This document shows positions 9,232 to 16,438 of a stretch of 64,000 nucleotides of DNA, piece after piece. How positions within the stretch are numbered: the stretch's first letter is position 1; each line of letters opens with the position of its first letter. A program made the position numbers and the translations under genes. Source of the stretch: Sphingobacterium haloxyli (lineage in GTDB: Bacteria > Bacteroidota > Bacteroidia > Sphingobacteriales > Sphingobacteriaceae). Under the pieces are notes generated by a model, which was not told where the DNA came from, ran no database searches, and saw only the letters and a list, made by a program, of their open reading frames with translations. Location: contig NZ_PVBQ01000001.1 of the NCBI RefSeq assembly GCF_002980525.1, positions 372,001 through 436,000 on the forward strand, written 5' to 3'.

Positions 9232-9879
9232 TTAAAAGTTCTTCGATTTTAATTGCCATGCTAGCGGAAAATATTCAATCTCTTCATCATCTATCCGGAT
9301 ATATCCCATTCCTTCCATTTTTATGATTCCCGATGACAAGCTCATGAAATAGTCCGCATAGAATTGCGGGTGAGACGACGCCGTGTGCCTTACCTTATAT
9401 ACATCCGTAAACGTCTTTCCAATGGCCATGGTAGAAGCGTTCACCGCTATTACTTCATAGGCCACTGTACCTGAAAGATCGTCATTCTCTGGATCCAAAG
9501 GCGCTGGGACGAAGTATTCCCAACGGTCACCAACTTTGGCGTCCTTCGCTAACATCGTCAATTTGAGGTTACTGTCTGGCCACTCCGTTGCCATCGTAAA
9601 AGTCTGTTGATCGGCGTACCAAAAATGATCCACCGAAGGCAGTTCTGAACCTACAAAATTCAACAGTACCTTGAAGTAGTTTTCTTTCGTTTTATCTGCG
9701 ACCATGTAACTGATCTCCCTCTCTCCTGCTTCCGTTATCATCCTATAGTTCCATTGATTGCCCACTTTCATAAACGGAAACGTGGGCTTCTCCGGCTCCT
9801 GATGTTCGTCCTGCTTGCAGGAAAACAAGATCAATAGAAGCAGGCCTGACATAAAAATTAATATAACTTTCTTCATCAT
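9232..9879 (-). CDS. Hypothetical lipoprotein
   Basis: A 215-residue lipoprotein (lipobox LFSC, Cys21, then KQDEHQEPEKP). The segment FMKVGNQWNYR followed by alternating strands and later VGDRWEYFVP is typical of secreted beta-rich lipoproteins of Bacteroidota. It ends in a pattern seen in proteins that test cell-surface state, but I cannot name a family. It is the first gene of a three-gene minus-strand operon and is divergent from the sensor kinase at 10061; a palindrome shared with the kinase regulon (9952-9967) lies between them. Confidence 0.8.
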   Translation of the reverse strand: MMKKVILIFMSGLLLLILFSCKQDEHQEPEKPTFPFMKVGNQWNYRMITEAGEREISYMVADKTKENYFKVLLNFVGSELPSVDHFWYADQQTFTMATEWPDSNLKLTMLAKDAKVGDRWEYFVPAPLDPENDDLSGTVAYEVIAVNASTMAIGKTFTDVYKVRHTASSHPQFYADYFMSLSSGIIKMEGMGYIRIDDEEIEYFPLAWQLKSKNF

Positions 9880-9951
9880 ATGTTATTTTTTTTGCGAAGC
9901 TACGTGGATGTTGAACTGAAAAGAACTGTAGTAAAACCTATTAGCAAATTT

Positions 9952-9998
9952 TCCGTATTGCTACGGATGTCATGCATCAAAATTCCATTGTATCTTAG
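9952..9998 (+). promoter_or_regulatory. Palindromic operator and -7 box before the sensor kinase
   Basis: Palindrome TCCGTA-TTGC-TACGGA (9952-9967) with perfect 6-bp arms, in the divergent region between the lipoprotein (9879) and kinase (10061) genes. A TANNTTTG-like box TATCTTAG (9991-9998, one mismatch) starts 31.5 nt after the palindrome centre. Near-identical palindromes stand at the same distance before the response regulator and the outer-membrane protein at 14349. Confidence 0.55.
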
Positions 9999-10060
9999 TC
10001 GCTCGCTGATACACTTTATCGAGCAATAACAACTTTAGCAGAAAGAGATGTGCAGAAAAA

Positions 10061-12028
10061 TTGAAACGATCTATATTTAATCAGGATATTACCAGCATAC
10101 CTATGTACACACTTAGTTTATTTCTTTTTATCGCATTGCCGTCCGAAACTTCCTCTTTCATAGGGAAACAAGACACCACTCGAATTGCCCACTTAGTGGA
10201 AATAGCACAACAAAAACACAAGGAAAGACTTCCCGATTCTGCCGAATATTACTTCAAACAAGCCGGTAATCTTGCCAATCAATTGAACTCAGAATCAGGC
10301 AAGTTGTTATTCGCCGGCAATTACAGTGTTTTTCTATATGATCAGGTGCGATTTGATGAAGCTATGGAATATGCGCAGCTCGCGTTAACTATAAGTTTGC
10401 GTCTAAATAACCGGCCGAAAGCGGCGGCGGCTTATAATAATATTGCGTTACAGCATCAGGCCAAAGGACAATTAAAAGAAGCCGCAAACAACCTAATCAG
10501 CGCACTGGAAATTTCGAACGAAATCAAAGATCCGACACACAGGGACTTATCCGACAGAAGAAAATACCTTAACAATTTGAGCTCCTTGTTTCTGGATCTT
10601 CATGATCTGGATAAGGGCCTACAATATGCCTGGCAGTCCTTTGAGATAGCTCGGCAACTAAAGGACACCATATCCATGGGCAACAGCTTGGTTAATGTGA
10701 TGGTTGCAGAGGCTATGGCAGGAAAACTGACCGATGCTGTACGCCATGGGAAACAGTACCTGTCCATAGGGCGTTCCTATGGTGACCTGCAGATGGAAAT
10801 CAAAGCCTTGAACAATCTCGCCGATGTGTATCGCATGCAGCAGCATTATCCATTGGCGCTCGAAACATTTTCCAAAGCGCTGGCCATCACGCCGAAATCT
10901 ATGCCCGGAAATGAAGTTTATACACTATCGGGGATGTCGCGCGTATTTAAAGAAATGGGAAACACACAAGCCGCAAAAGAATATTTCGAAAAGGCCCATA
11001 AACTAGCTGTAACGGAATTGGCTACACCGCAGCTTGTCGATTTATATAAAGATGGGGCCGACATCAATGAGGCACTCGGCGACTATAAACAGGCGTTGGA
11101 TTTTCACAAGAAACATGCGCAATTAAAAGATTCGCTTCAGAGTCAAGAAACACAAAAAACAATACAGGAACTTGAAGTGCGATATAAAACAGCGCAAAAC
11201 AGAAAACAAATCGTCGAACGAGACCTCAAAATTGTAGCGCAGGCCGCCGAGCTCGACCGTAAGAATAAATGGTTTATTATCTTTCTCTTTTCGATATTTT
11301 TGTTGGTATTCGGAGCTGTCGCCATACGGCTATTAAATAGACAAAAACGAAAGGCTCAATCTACGGAATTGCAAAAGAAGCTGATCGAAGCACAACTAGC
11401 AGGTGAAGAACGGGAACGGGAGCGAACAGCTAAGGAACTACACGACGGTGTAGCCAGTATCTTATCGGCGGCAAGATTGCAAATCAACGCGATGACCGAA
11501 TACACTAACACCGGGGCAGGGTTCCAGGACGTAAGTCAACTCATAGAAATAGCCGTGCGCGAAATACGGAATATCTCCCATAATCTTGCTCCAGAAATGA
11601 TTCTCAAGGAAGGCCTTGGCTACGCCATTCAATCGTTTTGCCAAAGGGTAAATAAACCGGACTTCCAAATGCATTGCTACGTCATAGGTGAGCTTCCTGA
11701 ATTGAACAAAAGCTCCCAGTTAACCATTTATCGTGTGGTTCAGGAATGCGTAACCAATGTCATGAAACATGCACAAGCTACCGAAGGAATAGTACAATTG
11801 GTGGAAGAACAAGGGCGTCTAATGATCACTATAGAGGATAACGGAAAAGGATTCGATACCAAACTTCTTTGGACCAGCGGAATCGGTTTTCATAATTTGA
11901 ACACCCGAATAAAATCGCTTCAGGGCAATCTTGATATTCGGTCTTGTATCGGAAAGGGGACTTCTGTGTTTATAGACATTGACTGCCATGCGCATACGTG
12001 TTTAGATAAATCAATGGTCGAACTCTAA
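10061..12028 (+). CDS. TPR-containing sensor histidine kinase (HisKA_3 type)
   Basis: A 655-residue sensor kinase. An N-terminal hydrophobic signal region is followed by tetratricopeptide repeats (about residues 35-355), a coiled coil, one transmembrane segment (WFIIFLFSIFLLVFGAVAIR, about 405-425), a HisKA_3 phosphoacceptor helix (TAKELHDGVASILSA, His461) and an HATPase domain (QECVTNVMKHA N box, EDNGKGFD G1 box). This is the partner of the NarL-type regulator 89 bp downstream. The reading begins with TTG at 10061, which gives the signal peptide basic residues (MKRS); the ATG at 10103 is the alternative. The signal sensed is unknown; TPRs suggest a protein or envelope ligand. Confidence 0.92.
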   Translation: MKRSIFNQDITSIPMYTLSLFLFIALPSETSSFIGKQDTTRIAHLVEIAQQKHKERLPDSAEYYFKQAGNLANQLNSESGKLLFAGNYSVFLYDQVRFDEAMEYAQLALTISLRLNNRPKAAAAYNNIALQHQAKGQLKEAANNLISALEISNEIKDPTHRDLSDRRKYLNNLSSLFLDLHDLDKGLQYAWQSFEIARQLKDTISMGNSLVNVMVAEAMAGKLTDAVRHGKQYLSIGRSYGDLQMEIKALNNLADVYRMQQHYPLALETFSKALAITPKSMPGNEVYTLSGMSRVFKEMGNTQAAKEYFEKAHKLAVTELATPQLVDLYKDGADINEALGDYKQALDFHKKHAQLKDSLQSQETQKTIQELEVRYKTAQNRKQIVERDLKIVAQAAELDRKNKWFIIFLFSIFLLVFGAVAIRLLNRQKRKAQSTELQKKLIEAQLAGEERERERTAKELHDGVASILSAARLQINAMTEYTNTGAGFQDVSQLIEIAVREIRNISHNLAPEMILKEGLGYAIQSFCQRVNKPDFQMHCYVIGELPELNKSSQLTIYRVVQECVTNVMKHAQATEGIVQLVEEQGRLMITIEDNGKGFDTKLLWTSGIGFHNLNTRIKSLQGNLDIRSCIGKGTSVFIDIDCHAHTCLDKSMVEL

Positions 12029-12055
12029 AACGTATTAAACACCTTAAATCCTTTT

Positions 12056-12100
12056 GCGTAGTAATACGGTAAAATATGATCCAGATTATTTCTTTTTTTG
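12056..12100 (+). promoter_or_regulatory. Operator and -7 box before the NarL-type regulator
   Basis: Palindrome GCGTA-GTAA-TACGG (12056-12069; one arm mismatch) with its centre 30.5 nt upstream of TTTTTTTG (12093-12100; one mismatch to TANNTTTG). No -33 TTG is seen. The predicted start lies about 12 nt before the ATG at 12118. This suggests a second, activator-dependent promoter for the response regulator, possibly autoregulated. Confidence 0.5.
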
Positions 12101-12117
12101 CATAAAAAACGCAGCAT

Positions 12118-12747
12118 ATGATAACTATTGGCATAGTAGACGATCATTCCCTGATCATCAATGGGCTTCTAAAAATGCTACAAGATGAACCGGCGTACCA
12201 AGTCCTCTTCACCGCTCAAGATGGTGCCGATTTATTACAGAAATTAAACGAAGAAACTCCGGATGTACTCTTGCTGGACATTGAACTACCGGATACAAAT
12301 GGAATCGATCTTTGTACAGAGCTACTTACTTTATACCCAAAACTTGCCATTATTGCGCTGACTAACCATGACGACGTGGTATACGTTAGGAAAATGATGC
12401 GAAATGGTGCAATGGGGTATTTACTTAAGGGCACAGAAAAAGAGTCTCTCCTTCAGGCTATTGAAACAGTGGCTGCAGGAGCACAGTACATCGATAAGCA
12501 GATTGAACAACAAATCCTACAACAATCTATTCATGGCAGAAAAGCGACAGCATACGTTAAACTCACCAACAGGGAGCTCGAGATTCTGGCTTTGATAGCG
12601 AACGAATATTCCAATCAGGAAATTGCCGACAAGCTTTTCTTAAGTGTCCGTACAGTAGAATCTCACAGACACAGCCTCAATCAAAAGCTTAATATAAAGA
12701 CGACCGCGGGACTTGTTAAAGAGGCTTATCTCCGCGGTCTCATCTAA
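12118..12747 (+). CDS. NarL/FixJ-family response regulator
   Basis: A 209-residue two-component regulator. The receiver domain has the acidic pair (VDDHS), phosphoacceptor Asp54 (LLLDIELPD), Thr (ALTNHDD) and Lys (YLLKG). The C-terminal LuxR-type helix-turn-helix reads LTNRELEILALIANEYSNQE and RTVESH. It follows the kinase gene in the same direction and is its presumed target. Its stop overlaps the stop of the convergent Crp/Fnr gene by four bases. Proteins of this class bind short inverted repeats, so it is the best candidate to bind the CCGTA-N4-TACGG palindromes here. Confidence 0.94.
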   Translation: MITIGIVDDHSLIINGLLKMLQDEPAYQVLFTAQDGADLLQKLNEETPDVLLLDIELPDTNGIDLCTELLTLYPKLAIIALTNHDDVVYVRKMMRNGAMGYLLKGTEKESLLQAIETVAAGAQYIDKQIEQQILQQSIHGRKATAYVKLTNRELEILALIANEYSNQEIADKLFLSVRTVESHRHSLNQKLNIKTTAGLVKEAYLRGLI

Positions 12748-13340
12748 CTTCGTTGTGCCAGATTTTTACGGATCCTGCTTAAACTGTCCTGGTGTATTGC
12801 CAAAAACGATGCAATATACTTTAACGGCACCTGCTGAACGACAAGCGGTTGGGTTTCTATTAAATGAATGTAGCGTTCTTCGGCCGTCATACAGATGGAA
12901 TTGATCTGAATATCCTGCAGCCATTTGAGCAGCGTATCCATGACAGCCAAATCCATGGCTTCCATCTTTGGAATATGTTTCTTCAAATAGAGCGCGCTTT
13001 CTTTGTCCCATATTAACATATCGACCTCACTCAGCGATTCCAGGGAACAGGTAGAAATCTCGCCACTTTGTAGATATAACGGCGTGGATAAAAAATAATG
13101 ACCCGAAACAATACCTAATGTATGATCCACCCCATTATGAACGCGGTATAATCGTGCAATCCCCCGATTGAGAAAATACAGTTTATACACCTTTTTACCT
13201 TGTTCCATGAGTACAGTATGTGCAGGTAAAACTTCACATTCGGTGTGGCTTCGAATCATATCAAATTCATCAGGAGTGAAGTGTATATTGTACGTCCTTG
13301 CAAAAGCGCATACGTGTTCAAAATGGTGTCGCAAAAGCAT
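12744..13340 (-). CDS. Crp/Fnr-family transcriptional regulator
   Basis: A 198-residue regulator with an N-terminal cyclic-nucleotide-binding-like beta-roll (VLPAHTVLMEQGKKVYKLYF, GIVSGHYFLSTP) and a C-terminal winged helix (VPLKYIASFLAIHQDSLSRI). No iron-sulfur cysteine cluster is visible, and the pocket lacks the classical cAMP-binding RTA motif, so the effector is unknown; many Bacteroidota relatives of this type respond to other signals. It is divergent from the LytTR gene, and a 14-bp palindrome of Fnr/PrfA format lies between the two. Confidence 0.9.
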   Translation of the reverse strand: MLLRHHFEHVCAFARTYNIHFTPDEFDMIRSHTECEVLPAHTVLMEQGKKVYKLYFLNRGIARLYRVHNGVDHTLGIVSGHYFLSTPLYLQSGEISTCSLESLSEVDMLIWDKESALYLKKHIPKMEAMDLAVMDTLLKWLQDIQINSICMTAEERYIHLIETQPLVVQQVPLKYIASFLAIHQDSLSRIRKNLAQRS

Positions 13341-13401
13341 AGTGATGATCTGCCAGTTGTGTAACCACGAAGATAATAAAAAATTATAGGAAGTTCATTT
13401 T

Positions 13402-13446
13402 CTGACATTTGTCAGTTCTATATCACTGCTTCGACGCCTATTTTTG
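13402..13446 (+). promoter_or_regulatory. Crp/Fnr-type palindrome and -7 box before the LytTR gene
   Basis: Perfect palindrome CTGACA-TT-TGTCAG (13402-13415), 14 bp like Fnr (TTGAT-N4-ATCAA) and PrfA (TTAACA-N2-TGTTAA) boxes. It is 62 bp upstream of the Crp/Fnr gene start. A perfect -7 box TATTTTTG lies at 13439-13446 on the plus strand, placing the palindrome centre near -43 of the predicted start, a class II activator position. Confidence 0.55.
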
Positions 13447-13470
13447 ACGCAACTTGGTAATAAACGAAAT

Positions 13471-14193
13471 ATGAGAAAACAAACTTTGCTTATCGTGGAC
13501 CGGGATTGTTTGTTTCGTAGGCAACTTATTGATGAAGTGAAACAAAACCAATATCCCGCGATTTTCTGGGAGGCCAGCAATGGTCTGGAAGCTTTACGGT
13601 ATATCGACGCACTTCAGCCAGATGTGGTGTTCATGAGCGTGGGACTGCCTGGCATCAATGGGTTTGAGGTACTGGATAGAACAGAACATTTACCCGCCGT
13701 TATCTTGACTTCTGAGTGCACAACCGACGCAGCCAAAGCCTTTGAATATGATGCGGTGGACTACCTACTCAAACCGCTCACCACAAAACGTTTACAGGCA
13801 TCCTTACATAAACTTGAATGTAAGAACAACGAGGTCGGGAATCCATCTGATAAGAAATTAACCTTATATCCACGACGTATTCTGGTGGAAAAGGGAAATC
13901 GTTTGACCTGTATTCCTGTTTCCGAAATCACGTATTTAAAAGCGGACAAAGATTATACCTGGATCTATACCATTCACAACGAGTCTTTTCTAAGTACACA
14001 AGGAATAGGACAGTTTATGCAAAGGCTTGATCCCCACCAATTTTTACGTATCCATCGATCATACGTCGTGAACCTGGATCACCTAAAAGAACTATACAAG
14101 GACATTCACAAAACGTTCATCACGCTACCCAATAATGTAGAACTGAGCGTCAGTCGAAACTATCTACCAGCCATCAAAGCGTTAATGTATTAG
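13471..14193 (+). CDS. LytTR response regulator with degenerate receiver (no phosphoacceptor Asp)
   Basis: A 240-residue regulator: receiver domain (about 5-115) and LytTR DNA-binding domain (about 140-238; RILVEKGNRLTCIPVSEITY, FLRIHRSYVVNLDHL). The ATG at 13471 is chosen over the TTG at 13444, which would overlap the -7 box. The receiver keeps Asp residues at the N-terminus (VDRD), the Thr (ILTSE) and the Lys (YLLKPLT), but the site that should be Asp is Ser56 (DVVFMSVGLPG). It is probably not activated by ordinary phosphorylation. There is no LytS-type kinase next to it. Promoter proximity suggests control by the divergent Crp/Fnr protein. Confidence 0.92.
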   Translation: MRKQTLLIVDRDCLFRRQLIDEVKQNQYPAIFWEASNGLEALRYIDALQPDVVFMSVGLPGINGFEVLDRTEHLPAVILTSECTTDAAKAFEYDAVDYLLKPLTTKRLQASLHKLECKNNEVGNPSDKKLTLYPRRILVEKGNRLTCIPVSEITYLKADKDYTWIYTIHNESFLSTQGIGQFMQRLDPHQFLRIHRSYVVNLDHLKELYKDIHKTFITLPNNVELSVSRNYLPAIKALMY

Positions 14194-14235
14194 GTGATAG
14201 CACATCACTTGTACGCCAGCAGTTCCGGTTTCAAT

Positions 14236-14316
14236 ACCGTAGTGTTACGGTCGTACTGATTTTTGGGTATTCCGTAGTAGCACGTAAATTTCGATCGCTT
14301 CCTTCATCTAATTTTG
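14236..14316 (+). promoter_or_regulatory. Double operator and promoter before the beta-barrel gene
   Basis: A perfect palindrome ACCGTA-GTGT-TACGGT (14236-14251) and a degenerate copy CCGTA-GTAG-CACGT (14272-14285), 35 bp apart. A perfect -7 box TAATTTTG lies at 14309-14316, 30.5 nt after the centre of the second copy. No TTG is present at -33. Same layout as before the kinase and response-regulator genes. Confidence 0.6.
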
Positions 14317-14348
14317 TCGTGACAAAAAGATAAAACTTAAAACAAATC

Positions 14349-14867
14349 ATGACTAAGATTAAAAACATTGCATTTATTACATTGGCGTGCATCTTATACG
14401 CTACAACCTCCACGGCGCAATCTTTTCAAAAAGGCGACAAGATGCTTAATGTAGGGGTAGGTATCGCTGGCGGCTTCGGTATACCCGTAGGCTTGAGCTA
14501 TGAGCAGGCTGTTTCCGATCGGATTAGTGTAGGCGCCTACGCAGCATTTTCAACTGAAAAAGAATCTTTTGGCGGTTATGGTAATTGGAAATACACCCAT
14601 ATATTAGCGGCAGCCAGGGGATCCTACCACCTGAAAGTAAATTCAACAAAATTCGATCCATACGGAGGGATAATGCTCGGATATAACATCGCGTCGGTTA
14701 AATGGGACGGAGACGATGATGCTCCTTTTTCTGCTTCCGCCGGCGGCTTCCTATGGGCTGGACATATCGGTTCTAGGTACTGGTTCTCCGAAAAATTTGG
14801 TGCCTTTGCGGAAATCGGATATGGCGCAGCGGTGTTAAACATCGGCGTAACTTTTAAACTCAAATAA
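14349..14867 (+). CDS. Outer-membrane beta-barrel protein
   Basis: A 172-residue protein with a signal peptide cleaved after TSTAQ. The mature part shows the alternating amphipathic strands of a small eight-stranded barrel (MLNVGVGIAGGFGIPVGLSY, YGGIMLGYNIASVKWDG, FAEIGYGAAVLNIGVTFKLK), ending in an aromatic/hydrophobic strand. It resembles the OmpW/OmpX-like or porin-family barrels of Bacteroidota; transport or adhesion roles cannot be told apart. The operator arrangement upstream makes it a likely target of the two-component system at 10061-12747. Confidence 0.85.
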   Translation: MTKIKNIAFITLACILYATTSTAQSFQKGDKMLNVGVGIAGGFGIPVGLSYEQAVSDRISVGAYAAFSTEKESFGGYGNWKYTHILAAARGSYHLKVNSTKFDPYGGIMLGYNIASVKWDGDDDAPFSASAGGFLWAGHIGSRYWFSEKFGAFAEIGYGAAVLNIGVTFKLK

Positions 14868-14940
14868 TATACCGGCCTACGCATTTATCGATAAAACAAA
14901 AACATAGAACGTCAAAAATAGCCGTTTGTCGAAAAAATCG

Positions 14941-14969
14941 TTGGCAAAATATATACTTAAGTAGATTTA
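14941..14969 (+). promoter_or_regulatory. Predicted promoter of the OmpA-family gene
   Basis: TTG (14941-14943), 18-nt spacer and TAGATTTA (14962-14969; one mismatch to TANNTTTG). The predicted start lies about 20 nt before the ATG at 14997. Confidence 0.45.
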
Positions 14970-14996
14970 TGAAAACTTATTTAACCGTATATTAAG

Positions 14997-16319
14997 ATGG
15001 GCAAAACAGTGATATGGACAAGGATCCTACTGGTCTTCGCGGTACACTCAGTATGTGTTATTAATCCGCTCTATTCTCAGGGAATATTGAAGAAAGTAAA
15101 AGGCAGAATAGAAAATACGGCCGTGAACAAACTATTAAACGAAACAGACAAAGCGGTATCCAAAGGGATCGATAAAGCTATCGAATCGGCTTCTTCTGCC
15201 AACGGACAGGATACCACGGCACAGCGAGACAAATCAACGAACACACATACTGCTGAACCACGAAATAACAGCCCGCTCCAATCTTACAGTAAATACGATT
15301 TCGTCCCTGGCGATTCCATACTATATGCGGCAAATTTTTCCGACGATCCAATTGGAGAATTGCCTTCAGGTTGGAACAGCAATGGTAGTTCGGTTGTCGT
15401 TAATTTAAATAACATCGATGGGAAATGGTTACGCATGGCACAACGAAGCGTTGTCTTGTCCAGTAATGAAGAAGGGTTTGGCCAAGATTTTAGCGTAGAG
15501 TTTGATTTGGTCTTCGATATAGACTTCCAAGGGTGGATGGCTCCTGAGTTTAGGTTTGGCTTAGTCGCCTCGGGCGAACAGTCCCCTACATCAAACAAGC
15601 TGCTCAACGAACAAAATGGCGACAAGTCTTTCTATGTAAACATTTCACCGCACGCCAATTCGGGAACCTTTAGTTTAGATTCGTATGAAAAGTATATCCG
15701 TTATTTCAACAGTCCGGCAAAAAATGACAACAAGGTACAAACATGGTATGGGCGAATCGCCCACGTAGCTATACAAGTTCAGAAAGAACGCGTACGTATT
15801 TGGATTGACGGGGATAAGCTGTATGATGCACCAAAGGGCGTCGCAAAAAATGGGGAGTTTAATCAACTGTTCTTCAAACTAGCGAGCAGCCCTTATAAGG
15901 ATGAACAAATCGGTGTCTATGTCAGCAATGTCAAAATAGCCAAGGGTTTGATACCGCCTCGCCAGCATCTTCTTCAAAATGGTTCATTTACGACAACCGG
16001 TATACTGTTTGACACGGGAGCTTCACGTATAAAGCCACAGTCGTTTGGCGTTATAAAGTCTGTTGCTGATCTCCTGCTTGAAAACCAGCAATTACGCTTG
16101 CAGATCGTAGGACATACGGATAATGTCGGAGATGATAAAACAAATCTGACGCTAAGTGAACAGCGAGCTGCGGCCGTCAAAGAGATATTAGTGTCGACCT
16201 ATGGCATCTCCGCAGACAGGTTAGAGACCTTCGGAAAAGGTGAAGGGGTTCCCGTGTCACCGAATGACTCAGAAGCGGGACGAACCCAAAATAGACGCGT
16301 TGAATTTATAGCGTCGTAA
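14997..16319 (+). CDS. OmpA-family protein with N-terminal LamG-like domain
   Basis: A 440-residue exported protein. After a signal peptide (VFAVHSVCVINPLYSQG) comes a Lys/Ala-rich helical stretch, then a concanavalin/LamG-like beta-sandwich (about 100-320; SILYAANFSDDPIGELPSGW, GQDFSVEFDLVFDI), and a C-terminal OmpA domain (about 335-440; IVGHTDNVGDD, LSEQRAAAVKEIL, GRTQNRRVEF) that binds peptidoglycan. It probably links the outer membrane to the cell wall while carrying a ligand-binding sandwich. It stands alone in orientation before the minus-strand pectate lyase operon. The exact ligand is unknown. Confidence 0.88.
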   Translation: MGKTVIWTRILLVFAVHSVCVINPLYSQGILKKVKGRIENTAVNKLLNETDKAVSKGIDKAIESASSANGQDTTAQRDKSTNTHTAEPRNNSPLQSYSKYDFVPGDSILYAANFSDDPIGELPSGWNSNGSSVVVNLNNIDGKWLRMAQRSVVLSSNEEGFGQDFSVEFDLVFDIDFQGWMAPEFRFGLVASGEQSPTSNKLLNEQNGDKSFYVNISPHANSGTFSLDSYEKYIRYFNSPAKNDNKVQTWYGRIAHVAIQVQKERVRIWIDGDKLYDAPKGVAKNGEFNQLFFKLASSPYKDEQIGVYVSNVKIAKGLIPPRQHLLQNGSFTTTGILFDTGASRIKPQSFGVIKSVADLLLENQQLRLQIVGHTDNVGDDKTNLTLSEQRAAAVKEILVSTYGISADRLETFGKGEGVPVSPNDSEAGRTQNRRVEFIAS

Positions 16320-16365
16320 AGGCTATACAGATATTACGCAAAGAAATGAACACGGGGAGTTCATT

Positions 16366-16394
16366 AAAAAAGGCTGTTGCAATCGCAACAGCCT
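16366..16394 (-). terminator. Terminator of the pectate lyase operon
   Basis: Perfect 10-bp stem (16371-16380 with 16385-16394), AATC loop, T-run on the minus strand. It lies 45 bp after the stop of the lyase gene at 16439. Confidence 0.92.
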
Positions 16395-16438
16395 ACCAAA
16401 CTAACTAAACTAAACTAATATAAGAGCGCCTTTACGTG

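Noticed and set aside
13444..13470. TTG start of the LytTR gene
   Set aside because: It overlaps a perfect -7 box, and ATG at 13471 begins directly at the receiver domain.
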